Shown: positions 16,036-25,149 of the stretch, in pieces | Position numbering within the stretch: position 1 is the stretch's first letter | Layout of the letters: each line of letters starts with the position of its first letter | Assembly (NCBI RefSeq): GCF_001310275.1 | Contig: NZ_LGYZ01000014.1 | Location: 19,529 to 83,528 of the forward strand | DNA length: 64,000 nt | From: Nocardia arizonensis | GTDB lineage: Bacteria > Actinomycetota > Actinomycetes > Mycobacteriales > Mycobacteriaceae | Direction: 5' to 3' | The notes under the pieces: generated by a model | Told to the model about the DNA's origin: nothing | Database searches by the model: none | Seen by the model: only the letters and a program-made list of their open reading frames with translations | Program-made: the position numbers and the translations under genes

Positions 16036-16695
16036 TCAGGGCGTGCGCATGGCCTCGCCGTATAGATCGCCCGAGCGCAGAACCAGTTGCAGCAGCGGCG
16101 CCCTCAGTTCGCGCAGCCCGTCCATGTCGTCGGCGGCGATCTTCGCGGTGACCAGGGCGCTCACCCCGGCCGCCAGCGCCTGACAGGCGAAGCGCTGTGC
16201 CTCGGTGCGGGCGTCGAGCACCTCGGCGATCATGCTCACGAAGGATTCCTGCAACGCAGCGCGCTTGGCCACGGCCTTGGCGCCCGCGGCGTACACCTCG
16301 ACCAGGAACAGCCGCGCGTAGGCCGGTTCGGCGGCCAGCGCCTCGAGGTAGGCGTGCAGGACGCGGTCCATGCGGTCGGAGTCGGCGGGCGAACCCGGCC
16401 GCGGCGCGTCCATGTCCGATGCGTCCGCGAGCCGGTCGATCACGCCCGCCACGGCGCGTTCGAAGGCGGCCTCGAAACAGTCCTCCTTGGAACGGAACTG
16501 TTCGTAGAAGGTCTCCCGGGACACTCCCGCCCGTTTGAGTACCGCCGCGACCGAGGTGCCGACATAACCCTTCTCCGCCATGGCGTCGGCCATCGCCCGC
16601 AGAATGCGTTCCCGCTGCGAGGCGATCACCTGCTCCCGGGGCAGGCCGTGACGCCCGCGCGGCAGTTGGCGGGTGACGCCTGCAAGTTCGGTCAT
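16036..16695 (-). CDS. TetR/AcrR family transcriptional regulator
   Basis: The 219-residue protein has an N-terminal TetR DNA-binding domain at about residues 25-75, with IASQRERILRAMADAMAEKG and the helix-turn-helix stretch TSVAAVLKRAGVSRETFYEQF. An all-helical ligand domain follows. It is divergent from an SDR dehydrogenase gene across 198 bases, the usual arrangement for local control, so the SDR is a plausible target. The ligand is unknown. Confidence 0.92.
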   Translation of the reverse strand: MTELAGVTRQLPRGRHGLPREQVIASQRERILRAMADAMAEKGYVGTSVAAVLKRAGVSRETFYEQFRSKEDCFEAAFERAVAGVIDRLADASDMDAPRPGSPADSDRMDRVLHAYLEALAAEPAYARLFLVEVYAAGAKAVAKRAALQESFVSMIAEVLDARTEAQRFACQALAAGVSALVTAKIAADDMDGLRELRAPLLQLVLRSGDLYGEAMRTP

Positions 16696-16893
16696 TCGAT
16701 GGCTCCGGGTCGTCTGGCCGTTCGGTGGTCAAGAATGCCACCGCACCGCGGACGATTCCAGGGCCGGATACCCGCGCACGTCTCCGCCGCCGCGGCCCGA
16801 AGTGTGAGCCAACCGTACTCGTTCTCGCCCGGCCTACCCATTAGGGTGCAATTGACGATAGGCCAACTGGCTGTCACGAACGAGAGGACCATC

Positions 16894-17661
16894 GTGGAGA
16901 TTTCGGGTACCGCCGCCATTGTCACCGGAGGCGCGTCCGGCCTCGGCGCCGCCACCGCCAAGCGATTCGCCGAACTCGGCGCCACCGTCTTCGGCCTGGA
17001 CGTACCGCAATCCATCGAGCGTGCGGGCGACAATGTGCCCGCGGGTGTCACGCTGATCCCCGCCGATGTCACCAGCAACGACGAGGTGTCGGCTGCCGTG
17101 GCGAAGGTCGTCGAATCCGGCGCGCCGCTGCGCATCGTCGTCAACTGCGCGGGCGTCGGCTGGGCCGGACGCATCCTGTCCAAGAACGGCCCGCACGACC
17201 TCGAACTGTTCCGCACCGTCATCACGGTCAACCTGCTCGGCACCTTCAACGTCATGCGCCTGGCCGCCGACGCCATCTCCAAGACCGAGGCGGTCGACGA
17301 GTACGGTCAGCGCGGTGTGATCATCAACACGGCCTCGGTCGCCGCGTTCGAGGGTCAGATCGGCCAGATCGCCTACTCCGCCTCCAAGGGCGGCGTACAC
17401 GGCATGACCGTGCCCGCGGCGCGTGACCTGGCGCAGTTCGGCATCCGCGTCAATACGATCGCCCCCGGCATCATCGACACCCCGATGCTGGCCGGTGTCA
17501 CCGAGGAGTACCGCAAGGGCCTCGAGGCGGGCGTGCCCTTCCCGTCGCGTCTCGGCCGCCCCGACGAGTACGCGCAGCTTTCGCAGTACATCGTCGAACA
17601 CGACTACCTCAACGGTGAGACCATCCGCATGGACGGCGCGCTGCGCATGGCGCCGCGGTAG
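16894..17661 (+). CDS. SDR family dehydrogenase (3-hydroxyacyl-CoA dehydrogenase type 2-like)
   Basis: The 255-residue Rossmann enzyme has the cofactor motif VTGGASGLGAAT (residues 10-21), the NCAG element, catalytic Ser148, and Tyr161-x3-Lys165 (YSASK). The order and the C-terminal IDTPMLAGV and NGETIRMDGALRM elements resemble HSD10-type 3-hydroxy-2-methylbutyryl/3-hydroxyacyl-CoA dehydrogenases, which use NAD+ in beta-oxidation or isoleucine breakdown. The GTG at 16894 follows GAGAGGACC; the long upstream frame is shadow. A terminator lies directly downstream. The exact substrate is inferred. Confidence 0.9.
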   Translation: MEISGTAAIVTGGASGLGAATAKRFAELGATVFGLDVPQSIERAGDNVPAGVTLIPADVTSNDEVSAAVAKVVESGAPLRIVVNCAGVGWAGRILSKNGPHDLELFRTVITVNLLGTFNVMRLAADAISKTEAVDEYGQRGVIINTASVAAFEGQIGQIAYSASKGGVHGMTVPAARDLAQFGIRVNTIAPGIIDTPMLAGVTEEYRKGLEAGVPFPSRLGRPDEYAQLSQYIVEHDYLNGETIRMDGALRMAPR

Positions 17662-17674
17662 TCTCCGCGTCATG

Positions 17675-17710
17675 GGAAGCTCCCCGCCCGATTCGGGCCG
17701 GGGAGCTTCC
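17675..17710. terminator. Terminator between convergent SDR and methyltransferase genes
   Basis: GGAAGCTCCCCG and CGGGGAGCTTCC form a 12-base perfect stem around a CCCGATTCGGGC centre, which can itself pair. The structure lies 13 bases after the SDR stop and 23 bases before the convergent methyltransferase stop, so it can serve both strands. Confidence 0.75.
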
Positions 17711-17732
17711 TCGTTTCCGCATCGGTTCGGGG

Positions 17733-18551
17733 TTATCGCACCGGCTTGTGACCGATACCGAACAGCGCGGTGGTCGACAGCGCGATGCCGGGGCGGTAGT
17801 GCGATTCCAGATAGGCCCGCACGGCCGCGGCGCGCTCGGCCCACCTCCGCTCGCCGTCGTTGCGTCGCAGCCACCGCATCGAGGCGCTGCCGAGCACCAT
17901 CGCCTCCCACATTTCCTCGGCGCTGTCGAAGGCGATCGACGCGCTGTGGCGCTGAATGGTGACCCCCGCGAATCCCGCCGCGCGCATCTCACTCGCGAAG
18001 ACCTCGGGATTCTCCAGACCGAGGAAGTCCGGCCGCGGTTCCCGCATATGGGGATCGGCCGCGGCATTGGCCGCGAACATGGTCATCATCAGCGGCGATT
18101 CCAGTATCGGCGCCCAACTCGACACCACCGCCAGGCCGCCGGGCCGCAGTACCCGAAACAGTTCGGCGAAGCCGGCGTTGCGATCGCGGAAGAACATCAG
18201 GCCGAACATGGAGAAACCCACGTCGAACCGATCGGACCGATACGGAAGCGCCTGTCCGTCACCGCATTCGGTCACGATATTGCCGATATCCGCGCTCGCC
18301 GCGGCCGAGCGCAGCCGCGTCAGCATGCGCTCGGAGATATCGATGGCGTGCACCGAGGCGACCTGAGGGGCCGCCAGCAGGCTCAGCACGCCGCTGCCCG
18401 CCGCCACGTCGACGATATGCGCGTCCGATCCCGGTCCGGCCACCTCTAGCGCGTGCGAGGAGAACGGCCGCATGATCGCGGACGCGAATTCGGCGTAGCC
18501 GTCGGCGACCAGATCCCATGGTTCGGGCGCCGCGAAGGGATGAGCGGACAT
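17733..18551 (-). CDS. Class I SAM-dependent methyltransferase
   Basis: A 272-residue UbiE/methyltransf_11-like enzyme. SAM-binding motif I is VDVAAGSGVLSLLAA, the acidic end of the next strand is HAIDISERML, motif II is FDVGFSMFGLMFF, and the post-II segment is FRVLRPGGLAVVSSW. The substrate is not evident; family members methylate small molecules or lipids. It converges on the SDR gene and lies upstream of nothing obvious on its strand. Confidence 0.9.
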   Translation of the reverse strand: MSAHPFAAPEPWDLVADGYAEFASAIMRPFSSHALEVAGPGSDAHIVDVAAGSGVLSLLAAPQVASVHAIDISERMLTRLRSAAASADIGNIVTECGDGQALPYRSDRFDVGFSMFGLMFFRDRNAGFAELFRVLRPGGLAVVSSWAPILESPLMMTMFAANAAADPHMREPRPDFLGLENPEVFASEMRAAGFAGVTIQRHSASIAFDSAEEMWEAMVLGSASMRWLRRNDGERRWAERAAAVRAYLESHYRPGIALSTTALFGIGHKPVR

Positions 18552-18647
18552 TCGGTGAACGATCCTTTCGACCGGATCAGGCTACTCGCGCGACCAGGTC
18601 GCGAATCAGCGAGTCGGGCGAAAAGCGCTGGGCCCGAACGCCACCGA

Positions 18648-18678
18648 ATCGGAGGCCGCCGCCGCGGCGGCCTCCGAT
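18648..18678 (-). terminator. Terminator downstream of htpG
   Basis: ATCGGAGGCCGCC pairs exactly with GGCGGCCTCCGAT around a five-base centre, nine bases beyond the htpG stop on the minus strand. Confidence 0.7.
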
Positions 18679-18686
18679 CGGGCAGC

Positions 18687-20642
18687 CTACAGCGTGCGGG
18701 TCAGCCGGTCGGTGAGGATGTGCGCGAACCGCGCCGGATCCTTCAGCTCACCGCCCTCGGCCAGCACCGCGGTGCCGTAGAGGAGTTCAGCGGTCTCGGT
18801 CAGCTCCGGCACCTTGCCCGCGTCGGCGTCGTCCTTGCGCGTGAAGTAGGCGTCGCGCAGACCGGTGACCAGCGGATGCGTGGGATTCAGCTCCAGAATC
18901 CGCTTGCTCTCGGGCACCATCTGGCCCGAGGCTCGATACATGCGCTCGAGCATGGGCGTGAAATCGTAGACATCGCCGACAAGGCAAGCGGGCGAGGTGG
19001 TGAGCCGGTTGGTCAGGCGCACCTCCTTGACGTTCTCGTCGAGCGTCTTGCCCAGCCAGGTCAGCACGTCGGCGAAGTCCTTGTCCTGCTGCTCGCGCAG
19101 CGCCTCGGAGGCCTTCTTCTCCTCCTCGGTCTCCAGATCGACCTCGCCCTTGGCGATGGACTGGAAGGACTTGCCGTCGAATTCGGTCACCGAACCGACC
19201 CACATCTCGTCCACCGGATCGGTGAGGATGAGCACCTCGCGGCCCTTGGCCTTGAAAGCCTCGATATGCGGCGAGGATTCGATCTGCTGACGGCTCTCGC
19301 CGGTCATGTAGTAGATCGCCTCCTGGCCATCGGCCATGCGCTCGACGTACTGCGCCAGGGTCGTGAGCTCGGAGTCGGAATGGGTCGAGGAGAACGACGA
19401 CACCTGCAACAGGGTCTCGCGATTGTCGAAATCGGACAGCAGACCCTCCTTCAGGACGCGCCCGAATTCCTTCCAGAAGGTCTGGTACTTGGTCTGATCC
19501 TCGGCGCCTTGGAGATCCTTGACCGTGGACAGCACCTTGCGGACCAGGCGCTTGCGAATCATCTGGATCTGGCGGTCCTGCTGGAGGATCTCGCGCGAGA
19601 CGTTGAGCGACAGGTCCTGGGCGTCAACCACACCCTTGACGAAACGCAGGTACTCCGGCATCAACTCCTCGCAGTTGTCCATGATGAACACCCGCTTGAC
19701 GTAGAGCTGCACGCCGCGCTTGTGCTCGCGGGTGAACAGGTCGAACGGCGCGTGCGACGGGATGAACAGCAGCGCCTGGTATTCGAACGTGCCCTCGGCC
19801 TTGAGCGGGATGATCTCGAGCGGATCGTCCCAACCGTGGCCGACGTGCTTGTAGAACTCCTTGTACTCCTCGTCGGAGACCTCGCTCCTCGGGCGGGTCC
19901 ACAACGCCTTCATGGAGTTGAGGGTCTGGTCCTCGATGATCGTCTTCTCGGTCTTGTCCTCCCCCTCCCCCTCGGTGACGGTCCGCTCGACCCGCATGCG
20001 CACCGGCCAGGCGATGAAGTCGGAGTACTTCTTGACGATCTCGCGGAGCTTCCACTCCAGGGTGTAGTCGAAAAGGTGGTCGTCTTCGTCGACCGGCTTG
20101 AGGTGCAGGGTGACCGCGGTACCCTGCGGGGCGTCGGACAGGGTCTCGATGGTGTAGGTCGACTGGCCCTCGGACTCCCAGCGGGTGCCCTCGGATTCCC
20201 CCGCCTTGCGGGTGGTCAGCGCGACCTTGTCGGCGACCATGAAGGTCGAGTAGAAGCCGATGCCGAACTGGCCGATCAGCTCCTCCGCGGCCGCCTCGGA
20301 CTTGGCTTCGTTGAGTTTCTTGCGCAGCTCGGCGGTGCCCGACTTGGCCAGCGTGCCGATGAGATCGACCACCTCGGCGCGGGACATGCCGATGCCGTTG
20401 TCCCGGACGGTCAGCGTCCGCGCGTCCTTGTCGACCTCGAGCTCGATGTGTAGGTCGGAGGTGTCGACGTGCAGGTCCTTGTCCTTGAAGGACTCCAGCC
20501 GCAGCTTGTCCAGTGCGTCGGAAGCGTTCGAGATCAGCTCCCGCAGGAACGTGTCTTTGTTGGAGTAGACCGAGTGGATCATCAGTTCGAGCAGCTGATG
20601 GGTCTCGGCCTGGAACTCGAGTTGTTCGACGTGCTCTGTCAC
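18687..20642 (-). CDS. htpG: Molecular chaperone HtpG (Hsp90)
   Basis: A 651-residue cytosolic Hsp90, full length for bacteria. The N-terminal GHKL ATPase has the motifs ELISNASDALDKLR (residues 36-49), VRDNGIGM and IGQFGIGFYSTFMV. The middle domain has the catalytic-loop Arg region SLNVSREILQQD. The C-terminal dimerisation domain ends PARFAHILTDRLTRTL. It folds and stabilises client proteins in an ATP-dependent cycle. No HrcA/CIRCE element is visible directly upstream. It is followed by a terminator and preceded by the nuclease gene after 50 bases. Confidence 0.97.
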   Translation of the reverse strand: MTEHVEQLEFQAETHQLLELMIHSVYSNKDTFLRELISNASDALDKLRLESFKDKDLHVDTSDLHIELEVDKDARTLTVRDNGIGMSRAEVVDLIGTLAKSGTAELRKKLNEAKSEAAAEELIGQFGIGFYSTFMVADKVALTTRKAGESEGTRWESEGQSTYTIETLSDAPQGTAVTLHLKPVDEDDHLFDYTLEWKLREIVKKYSDFIAWPVRMRVERTVTEGEGEDKTEKTIIEDQTLNSMKALWTRPRSEVSDEEYKEFYKHVGHGWDDPLEIIPLKAEGTFEYQALLFIPSHAPFDLFTREHKRGVQLYVKRVFIMDNCEELMPEYLRFVKGVVDAQDLSLNVSREILQQDRQIQMIRKRLVRKVLSTVKDLQGAEDQTKYQTFWKEFGRVLKEGLLSDFDNRETLLQVSSFSSTHSDSELTTLAQYVERMADGQEAIYYMTGESRQQIESSPHIEAFKAKGREVLILTDPVDEMWVGSVTEFDGKSFQSIAKGEVDLETEEEKKASEALREQQDKDFADVLTWLGKTLDENVKEVRLTNRLTTSPACLVGDVYDFTPMLERMYRASGQMVPESKRILELNPTHPLVTGLRDAYFTRKDDADAGKVPELTETAELLYGTAVLAEGGELKDPARFAHILTDRLTRTL

Positions 20643-20692
20643 GGTCGCGATGGTACCGCCGCGCCGTCACCGCCGAAGCAGGACCGGCCTGG

Positions 20693-22525
20693 TCAGACCC
20701 CCGCGTGGAAATCGGCGAGGCCAGGCACCTCGCGATCGGCGCAGTGTTCGGTGGGTACGCGGGGGCGCATCCACTCCCGCAGCGCCGAGGTCGCGCGCAC
20801 ATCGTCCTCGTTGTACTCGAGCAACCGGATGCGCTGGGACAGGTCGATCACACCGTCGTCGTAGCCGACCGCGCGGCGATACCAGCTCATCGACGCCTCG
20901 CCGCCCGCCTCGGGATCGCGCCAGGCGAATCCGGCCACGGGCGCGATCTTCTTGAGCCCCTTGCCGTTCGGGCAGATGAACTGTTCCGAGACGGCCTGGA
21001 ACATGTCGACCCACTCCGGTCCGTCCACGAAGGCGCGCACCTGTTCGACGGTGGGCACGCCGGGACGGCCCGCGAACCGGCGCGCGGACTCGTAGAGCCA
21101 TTTGTCCTCGGCGGTGCGCGAATAGCAGTAGGCGGCGAAGCTCCTGCCCGTCGCGACGGCCTCGGCGCGCACCGTCATCAGCCAGGTCCAGAATTCGCCG
21201 AAGGAGCGGCCCTCGTCCTCGGTGGGCAGCGGGTCCCAGGTGAAGAAGGGCCGGTACACCCCGTCGAGCAGGGTGCCCCAGAGGTATGCGCCATATTCCT
21301 GATAGCTCTCCAGATCGACGTCGACCTCGACGTCGGCCCGGCGCACCGTCACCCGGTCGGCCCGGCGCACCAGCGACGCGCCCGCGAGCCAGGCCCGCGC
21401 GGTGACCACCGCCTCATCGAACGGGCCGTGTTGCCAATCCTCCGGATCCGGACCCGCCCAGGCGGCCAGATCGTCGATGGTCTGCACGCCGTGGCCGCGC
21501 AGCACCTCCGCGCGCGAACCGGGAGCGACCAGGCTCACGTCGCGGTGTTCGACGAGCCAGCGTTCGCAGCCCGCGCCCTCGTCGACCCCGCGCTGCCACC
21601 ACGGGCACTGGCGGCATTCGGGCACCTTGGACGGGGTGGTCGGCAATTCGTTGCGCGCCACCGCGATTCGGTCGGCGTAGCGCAGATCGTAGTCGGCGAG
21701 CACCGGGCCGAGATCGTGCACGAGGATGCGGTCGGGATCGTAGCGGCCCGCCTCGGCGCCGCCGCCCACGCGCACCGCCGGGCGGCCCCCGGCCGCGAGA
21801 TCATCGCGGCCGGATTCCTCCTCGCGGCCGAACTGGTAGCCGATGACGCCGCCGAGCAGCGCCGAACTGGCAAGCCCGTGCCGTTGCAGCATTCGGTACA
21901 GATGCGCCAGCCGTTGCAGATCGCGCGGCTGCTGGCGCAGCTTGTGATGCGGATCCGGTTGCGGATTCCAGTGATACGGATCGCTGGTGGTGGGATGGAA
22001 GTCGGCGGGCTCGGGTTTGCGCGGATCGCTGACCTTGTGGTTGACGACGATGATCGGGATGAACCCACCGCGGTCACGGTCGCGCAGCAGGATTTCGGAG
22101 CCGCCGCGGCGCCCGGTGTCGGGCTCCTGCGGCAGCAGCCCGCCCCAGATGTTGTGGGTGCCCGCGGCGCAGGCGCGCATCGTCGACTCGGCGCGCTCGG
22201 TGGCGCGCAGTGTGGGATCTATCACGATCCAGCCCTCGGGATCGGCGCCGACCAGCGCGTCGCGCACCCGGCGCCGATGCTCGCCCGCCGCCTCGCGGCG
22301 CTGACGCACTCCGGCGTCCTCGACCACGCCGGTGAGCAGATGCGGGTGAGTGGCGGTGAGGTGCAGGCGATGCCTGCACCCGATGAGCGCGCGTGCGTCG
22401 ATGAAGGCCACCGATCCGCCGCCCGCGCCGCCTTCGAGGCGCCGACCAGCGAAATCGCGTGCGGCCCGCTCGCCGGCCGCGCCGTCGTCCACGCGACCCC
22501 CGCGGTCGCCGATGCCCGAATTCAC
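20693..22525 (-). CDS. TM0106 family RecB-like putative nuclease
   Basis: About 610 residues. The central part contains a PD-(D/E)XK RecB/Cas4-like nuclease region (VHDLGPVLADYDLRYADRI) followed by a cysteine cluster (CRQCPWWQRGVDEGAGC), likely an Fe-S or zinc site. The C-terminal part is an RNase H-like DEDD exonuclease domain ending LLEYNEDDVRATSALREWM, the YNxxD-type motif. Such proteins are thought to act in DNA repair, with no firm role. The start is uncertain: GTG at 22525 is used because upstream codons look low in coding bias, but in-frame ATGs lie at 22600 and 22597. Confidence 0.85.
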   Translation of the reverse strand: MNSGIGDRGGRVDDGAAGERAARDFAGRRLEGGAGGGSVAFIDARALIGCRHRLHLTATHPHLLTGVVEDAGVRQRREAAGEHRRRVRDALVGADPEGWIVIDPTLRATERAESTMRACAAGTHNIWGGLLPQEPDTGRRGGSEILLRDRDRGGFIPIIVVNHKVSDPRKPEPADFHPTTSDPYHWNPQPDPHHKLRQQPRDLQRLAHLYRMLQRHGLASSALLGGVIGYQFGREEESGRDDLAAGGRPAVRVGGGAEAGRYDPDRILVHDLGPVLADYDLRYADRIAVARNELPTTPSKVPECRQCPWWQRGVDEGAGCERWLVEHRDVSLVAPGSRAEVLRGHGVQTIDDLAAWAGPDPEDWQHGPFDEAVVTARAWLAGASLVRRADRVTVRRADVEVDVDLESYQEYGAYLWGTLLDGVYRPFFTWDPLPTEDEGRSFGEFWTWLMTVRAEAVATGRSFAAYCYSRTAEDKWLYESARRFAGRPGVPTVEQVRAFVDGPEWVDMFQAVSEQFICPNGKGLKKIAPVAGFAWRDPEAGGEASMSWYRRAVGYDDGVIDLSQRIRLLEYNEDDVRATSALREWMRPRVPTEHCADREVPGLADFHAGV

Positions 22526-22722
22526 ATACGCAGTATGGTCCCAGCCTCCGACACGTCCGCGCACCGCATGACCCGCCGACGGACCCGATACGCGCATCAC
22601 TTACCCCCTCGCAACCCAGGGCGCGGACCCGATAGTGTTACGACAAACCGTGTGACATGGGCGGACGGGCGTTCCCCGGCGTCGTAGCCGCCATGGCGAA
22701 CCAGCATGACGGAGGGCCTTCG

Positions 22723-23355
22723 ATGGGGTTGTTCACGAAGCGCAAGCGGCGACCGAGCCGCCGGGCCGAGGCGAAAGCCCTCAAGCACAAGGCCGGTATG
22801 GAGGCCAAGCTCGGCGCGAAGAACGATCGCAAGGCCCAGCGCGAGCAGGCCCGCACCCAGCGCAAAGTGGCCAAGGCGCAGATCGCCGCCTATCAGGCCG
22901 AGGAGAAGGCGGCGCTGAAGGTGGCCGCGCGCGCCGAACGCGATCCGTTCAGTGCCGCGCAGGTGCGCAAGTACCTCGGTGTCGCGCGGGTTCTCGTCCC
23001 GGTGCTCGCACCGCTGGCCTACCGCGGCGCGACCCTGCTGCGCGGCAGGCTCGACACCCGGCGCGCGCAGCGGCTCGGCGTCGGCGTCGAACAACTCGGC
23101 GATTTCGCGGGCCACGGCGGCAAACTCCAGGCGCGCATCGTCAATGTCGAAGCGGCCCTTGACAAGATCTCCGGCGGAAAATCGGAGAACCAGAAGTTCG
23201 TCGCATCCATCGAAGAGCGGCTGGCCGGACTGACGGCAGCGGTCCGTACCGCCGAGCAGATGCCCGCCCCGCGCCGCCGGGCCGTGCACACCTCCATCTC
23301 CGACGAACTGTCCGGTATCGAAGCCGACGTCCTGGCCCGCCTCGGCGTGAACTGA
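22723..23355 (+). CDS. DUF6474 family protein
   Basis: A 210-residue protein with a strongly basic, helical N-terminal half (KRKRRPSRRAEAKALKHKAG..., Ala/Lys/Arg/Gln-rich) that is probably coiled coil. A short hydrophobic segment (YLGVARVLVPVLAPLAYRGATLLR) and a second helical half follow. This matches the actinobacterial DUF6474 type, of unknown function. GGAGGG precedes ATG 22723, so upstream in-frame starts (22657) are rejected. It is followed after eight bases by a small membrane protein gene, suggesting a transcript running into the copper group. Confidence 0.82.
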   Translation: MGLFTKRKRRPSRRAEAKALKHKAGMEAKLGAKNDRKAQREQARTQRKVAKAQIAAYQAEEKAALKVAARAERDPFSAAQVRKYLGVARVLVPVLAPLAYRGATLLRGRLDTRRAQRLGVGVEQLGDFAGHGGKLQARIVNVEAALDKISGGKSENQKFVASIEERLAGLTAAVRTAEQMPAPRRRAVHTSISDELSGIEADVLARLGVN

Positions 23356-23363
23356 ACGACGCC

Positions 23364-23903
23364 GTGACCGCCGCGCCGCGCACAGTAGCCGACACCGCCG
23401 CCCCGCGCGGCGGTGCCATCGGCGCGTCGGTGGCCGCACTGGCCATCGCCGCGCACGGCGCGGCGGGCGGCGGCGTCCCCGATTCCGCCGACGGCGCGCT
23501 GGTGCTGCTCGTCGCGATGCTCGCGGGCGCGCTGGTCGCCGCGTTACCCGCGAACCGCACGGCGGTCTTCGGCGTACTCGGCGCCGGACAGCTCACCGCG
23601 CATGTCGCGCTGTCGGGTCTGGTCGGACATGCGCACACCCCGTCGCCCGGCGCCACCTCCGTACTGCCCGGCGGCTGGATGCTGCTCGCGCACGCGGTCG
23701 CGACCGTGGTCTGCGGCGGCCTCGCCCTGCTGGCGCAGCGCCTCTACGACCTCGTCACCACCGCCATCCGGGCCGCGACCACGAATCCGGTGGCGTGCCC
23801 GATCCCCACGTTCGTCGGACCCGCCGATCCGGGTACCGCCGCCTACCGCCCGTCTCCGAGGGATGCGACCGGCCCGCGTGCGCCACCGCTGTTCCCGCAG
23901 TAG
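23364..23903 (+). CDS. Hypothetical membrane protein upstream of ycnI-copC
   Basis: A 179-residue protein with about four hydrophobic segments (IGASVAALAIAAHGAAG, ALVLLVAMLAGALVAAL, VFGVLGAGQLTAHVALSGLV, LLAHAVATVVCGGLALLAQRL). Several histidines occur in or near the membrane (HGAAGG, LTAHVALS, GHAHTPS, LLAHAV). The histidines and the location just before ycnI, copC and copD suggest a role in copper handling, which is inference. The start is GTG at 23364. Confidence 0.75.
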   Translation: MTAAPRTVADTAAPRGGAIGASVAALAIAAHGAAGGGVPDSADGALVLLVAMLAGALVAALPANRTAVFGVLGAGQLTAHVALSGLVGHAHTPSPGATSVLPGGWMLLAHAVATVVCGGLALLAQRLYDLVTTAIRAATTNPVACPIPTFVGPADPGTAAYRPSPRDATGPRAPPLFPQ

Positions 23904-23949
23904 CCCGCACCACATCCGCACCGTCCTCATCGGAGAGAAGCCCTTCATC

Positions 23950-24612
23950 ATGAGAATTCCAGTTCTGCGCGCCTGCACCGCGGCGACCGCCGCCATCGGC
24001 GCGGTACTGCTCGGCGGCGGCACCGCCGCCGCACACGTCACCGCGGACGCGCCCGGCGCACGGCAAGGCGGTTATTCGGTGGTCACCTTCCGGGTGCCGA
24101 CCGAATCGGTGACCGCGTCGACCACCGCGCTCACCGTGGCGCTGCCGAAACTGAAAAGCGCTCGCACCGAACCCATTCCGGGGTGGAACGCCAAGGTCGA
24201 CCGCAATGACAAGTCCGAGGCCGTCGCGGTCACCTGGACCGCCGATCCCGGCACGCCCGGTATCGCGCCCGGACAGTTCCAGCGTTTCGTGCTCTCGGTC
24301 GGACCGCTGCCCGAACAGCAGACCTTGAGTTTCGCGGCCGTGCAGACCTACAGCGACGGCAAGACGGTCGCGTGGGATCAGCCCGTTGGACCCGACGGCG
24401 CGGAACCGGAACATCCGGCCCCCACCCTCGCCCTCGCCGCGGCCGCCGACGGCGAGCGCGGCGCGCATTCGGTCGGCGACGAACACACCGAAGCCGCAGC
24501 CAGGAAGTCCACCGACGACACCGCCCGCTGGCTCGGCGGCGCCGGTCTCGCGCTCGGAGTGTTCGCCGTCGCCCTCGGCGCCGGCGCCGTGCTCCGCGGA
24601 CGGCGCTCATGA
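23950..24612 (+). CDS. YcnI family copper-binding membrane protein
   Basis: A 220-residue secreted, membrane-anchored protein. The signal peptide runs to about Ala28 (LGGGTAAA), leaving His29 as the mature N-terminus (HVTADAPGA), the conserved copper ligand of the YcnI/DUF1775 fold. A beta-rich domain with the PGWNAKVDR and VTWTADPGTPGIAPGQFQRF elements follows, then a C-terminal membrane segment (WLGGAGLALGVFAVALGAG). It probably binds Cu(II) at the outer face of the membrane. Its stop overlaps the copC start. Confidence 0.9.
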   Translation: MRIPVLRACTAATAAIGAVLLGGGTAAAHVTADAPGARQGGYSVVTFRVPTESVTASTTALTVALPKLKSARTEPIPGWNAKVDRNDKSEAVAVTWTADPGTPGIAPGQFQRFVLSVGPLPEQQTLSFAAVQTYSDGKTVAWDQPVGPDGAEPEHPAPTLALAAAADGERGAHSVGDEHTEAAARKSTDDTARWLGGAGLALGVFAVALGAGAVLRGRRS

Positions 24613-25139
24613 TCGACCGCGTGTTCGCGGTCCTGCTCGCCGGACTCGCACTGCTCGGCGTGAGTTCGGTCGTGGCCGGTCCGGCAGCGGCGCATTCGGT
24701 GCCGATCTCGAGTGTGCCCGCCGACGGCAGCACCGTCGACGCGGGACCGGCCAGGGTGAGCGTCACCTTCAACGAAGCGCTCCAGACGAGTTTCCCGTCG
24801 CTGACGGTGGTCGGCCCGGATGGCAATCTGTGGTCGAAGGGGCAGCCTGCGGTCGACGGCGGCACCGTCGGCGTCGAGGTCGGCGAACTCGGTCCGGTCG
24901 GTGTCTACACCATCGCCTATCGGGTCACCTCGGCCGACGGGCATCCGGTCAGCGGCACCCGCACCTTCACCCTGAGCAAGCCGGGTAACGGCACGCCGGG
25001 TCCGAGACCGGATGCCAAGGGCGCTGACACCGACGACGACGGCGTGCCGCTGTGGGTGTTCGTATTCGGCGGCGTCGTCCTGTTCGGCGGCGGTCTGGCC
25101 GTCGCACTGTACGGCGGCCGGGCGCGGAACAAGAGATAA
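24609..25139 (+). CDS. copC: CopC domain-containing copper resistance protein
   Basis: The 176-residue protein has a signal peptide cleaved before His29 (AAAHSVPISSVPADGS), giving the N-terminal His copper brace of CopC. The conserved core includes PARVSVTFNEALQTSF and the second His-containing motif SADGHPVSGTRTFTL. A C-terminal membrane anchor (VPLWVFVFGGVVLFGGGLAVALYG) with a basic tail follows. It would bind Cu(II) outside the cell and act with CopD downstream. The ATG overlaps the ycnI stop (ATGA). Confidence 0.92.
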   Translation: MIDRVFAVLLAGLALLGVSSVVAGPAAAHSVPISSVPADGSTVDAGPARVSVTFNEALQTSFPSLTVVGPDGNLWSKGQPAVDGGTVGVEVGELGPVGVYTIAYRVTSADGHPVSGTRTFTLSKPGNGTPGPRPDAKGADTDDDGVPLWVFVFGGVVLFGGGLAVALYGGRARNKR

Positions 25140-25149
25140 GGGATTCGGC

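Noticed and set aside
18453..20453. Open frame of 666 codons antisense to htpG
   Set aside because: Composition dominated by Leu/Gly/Arg/His from the htpG complement; no start signal or motif.
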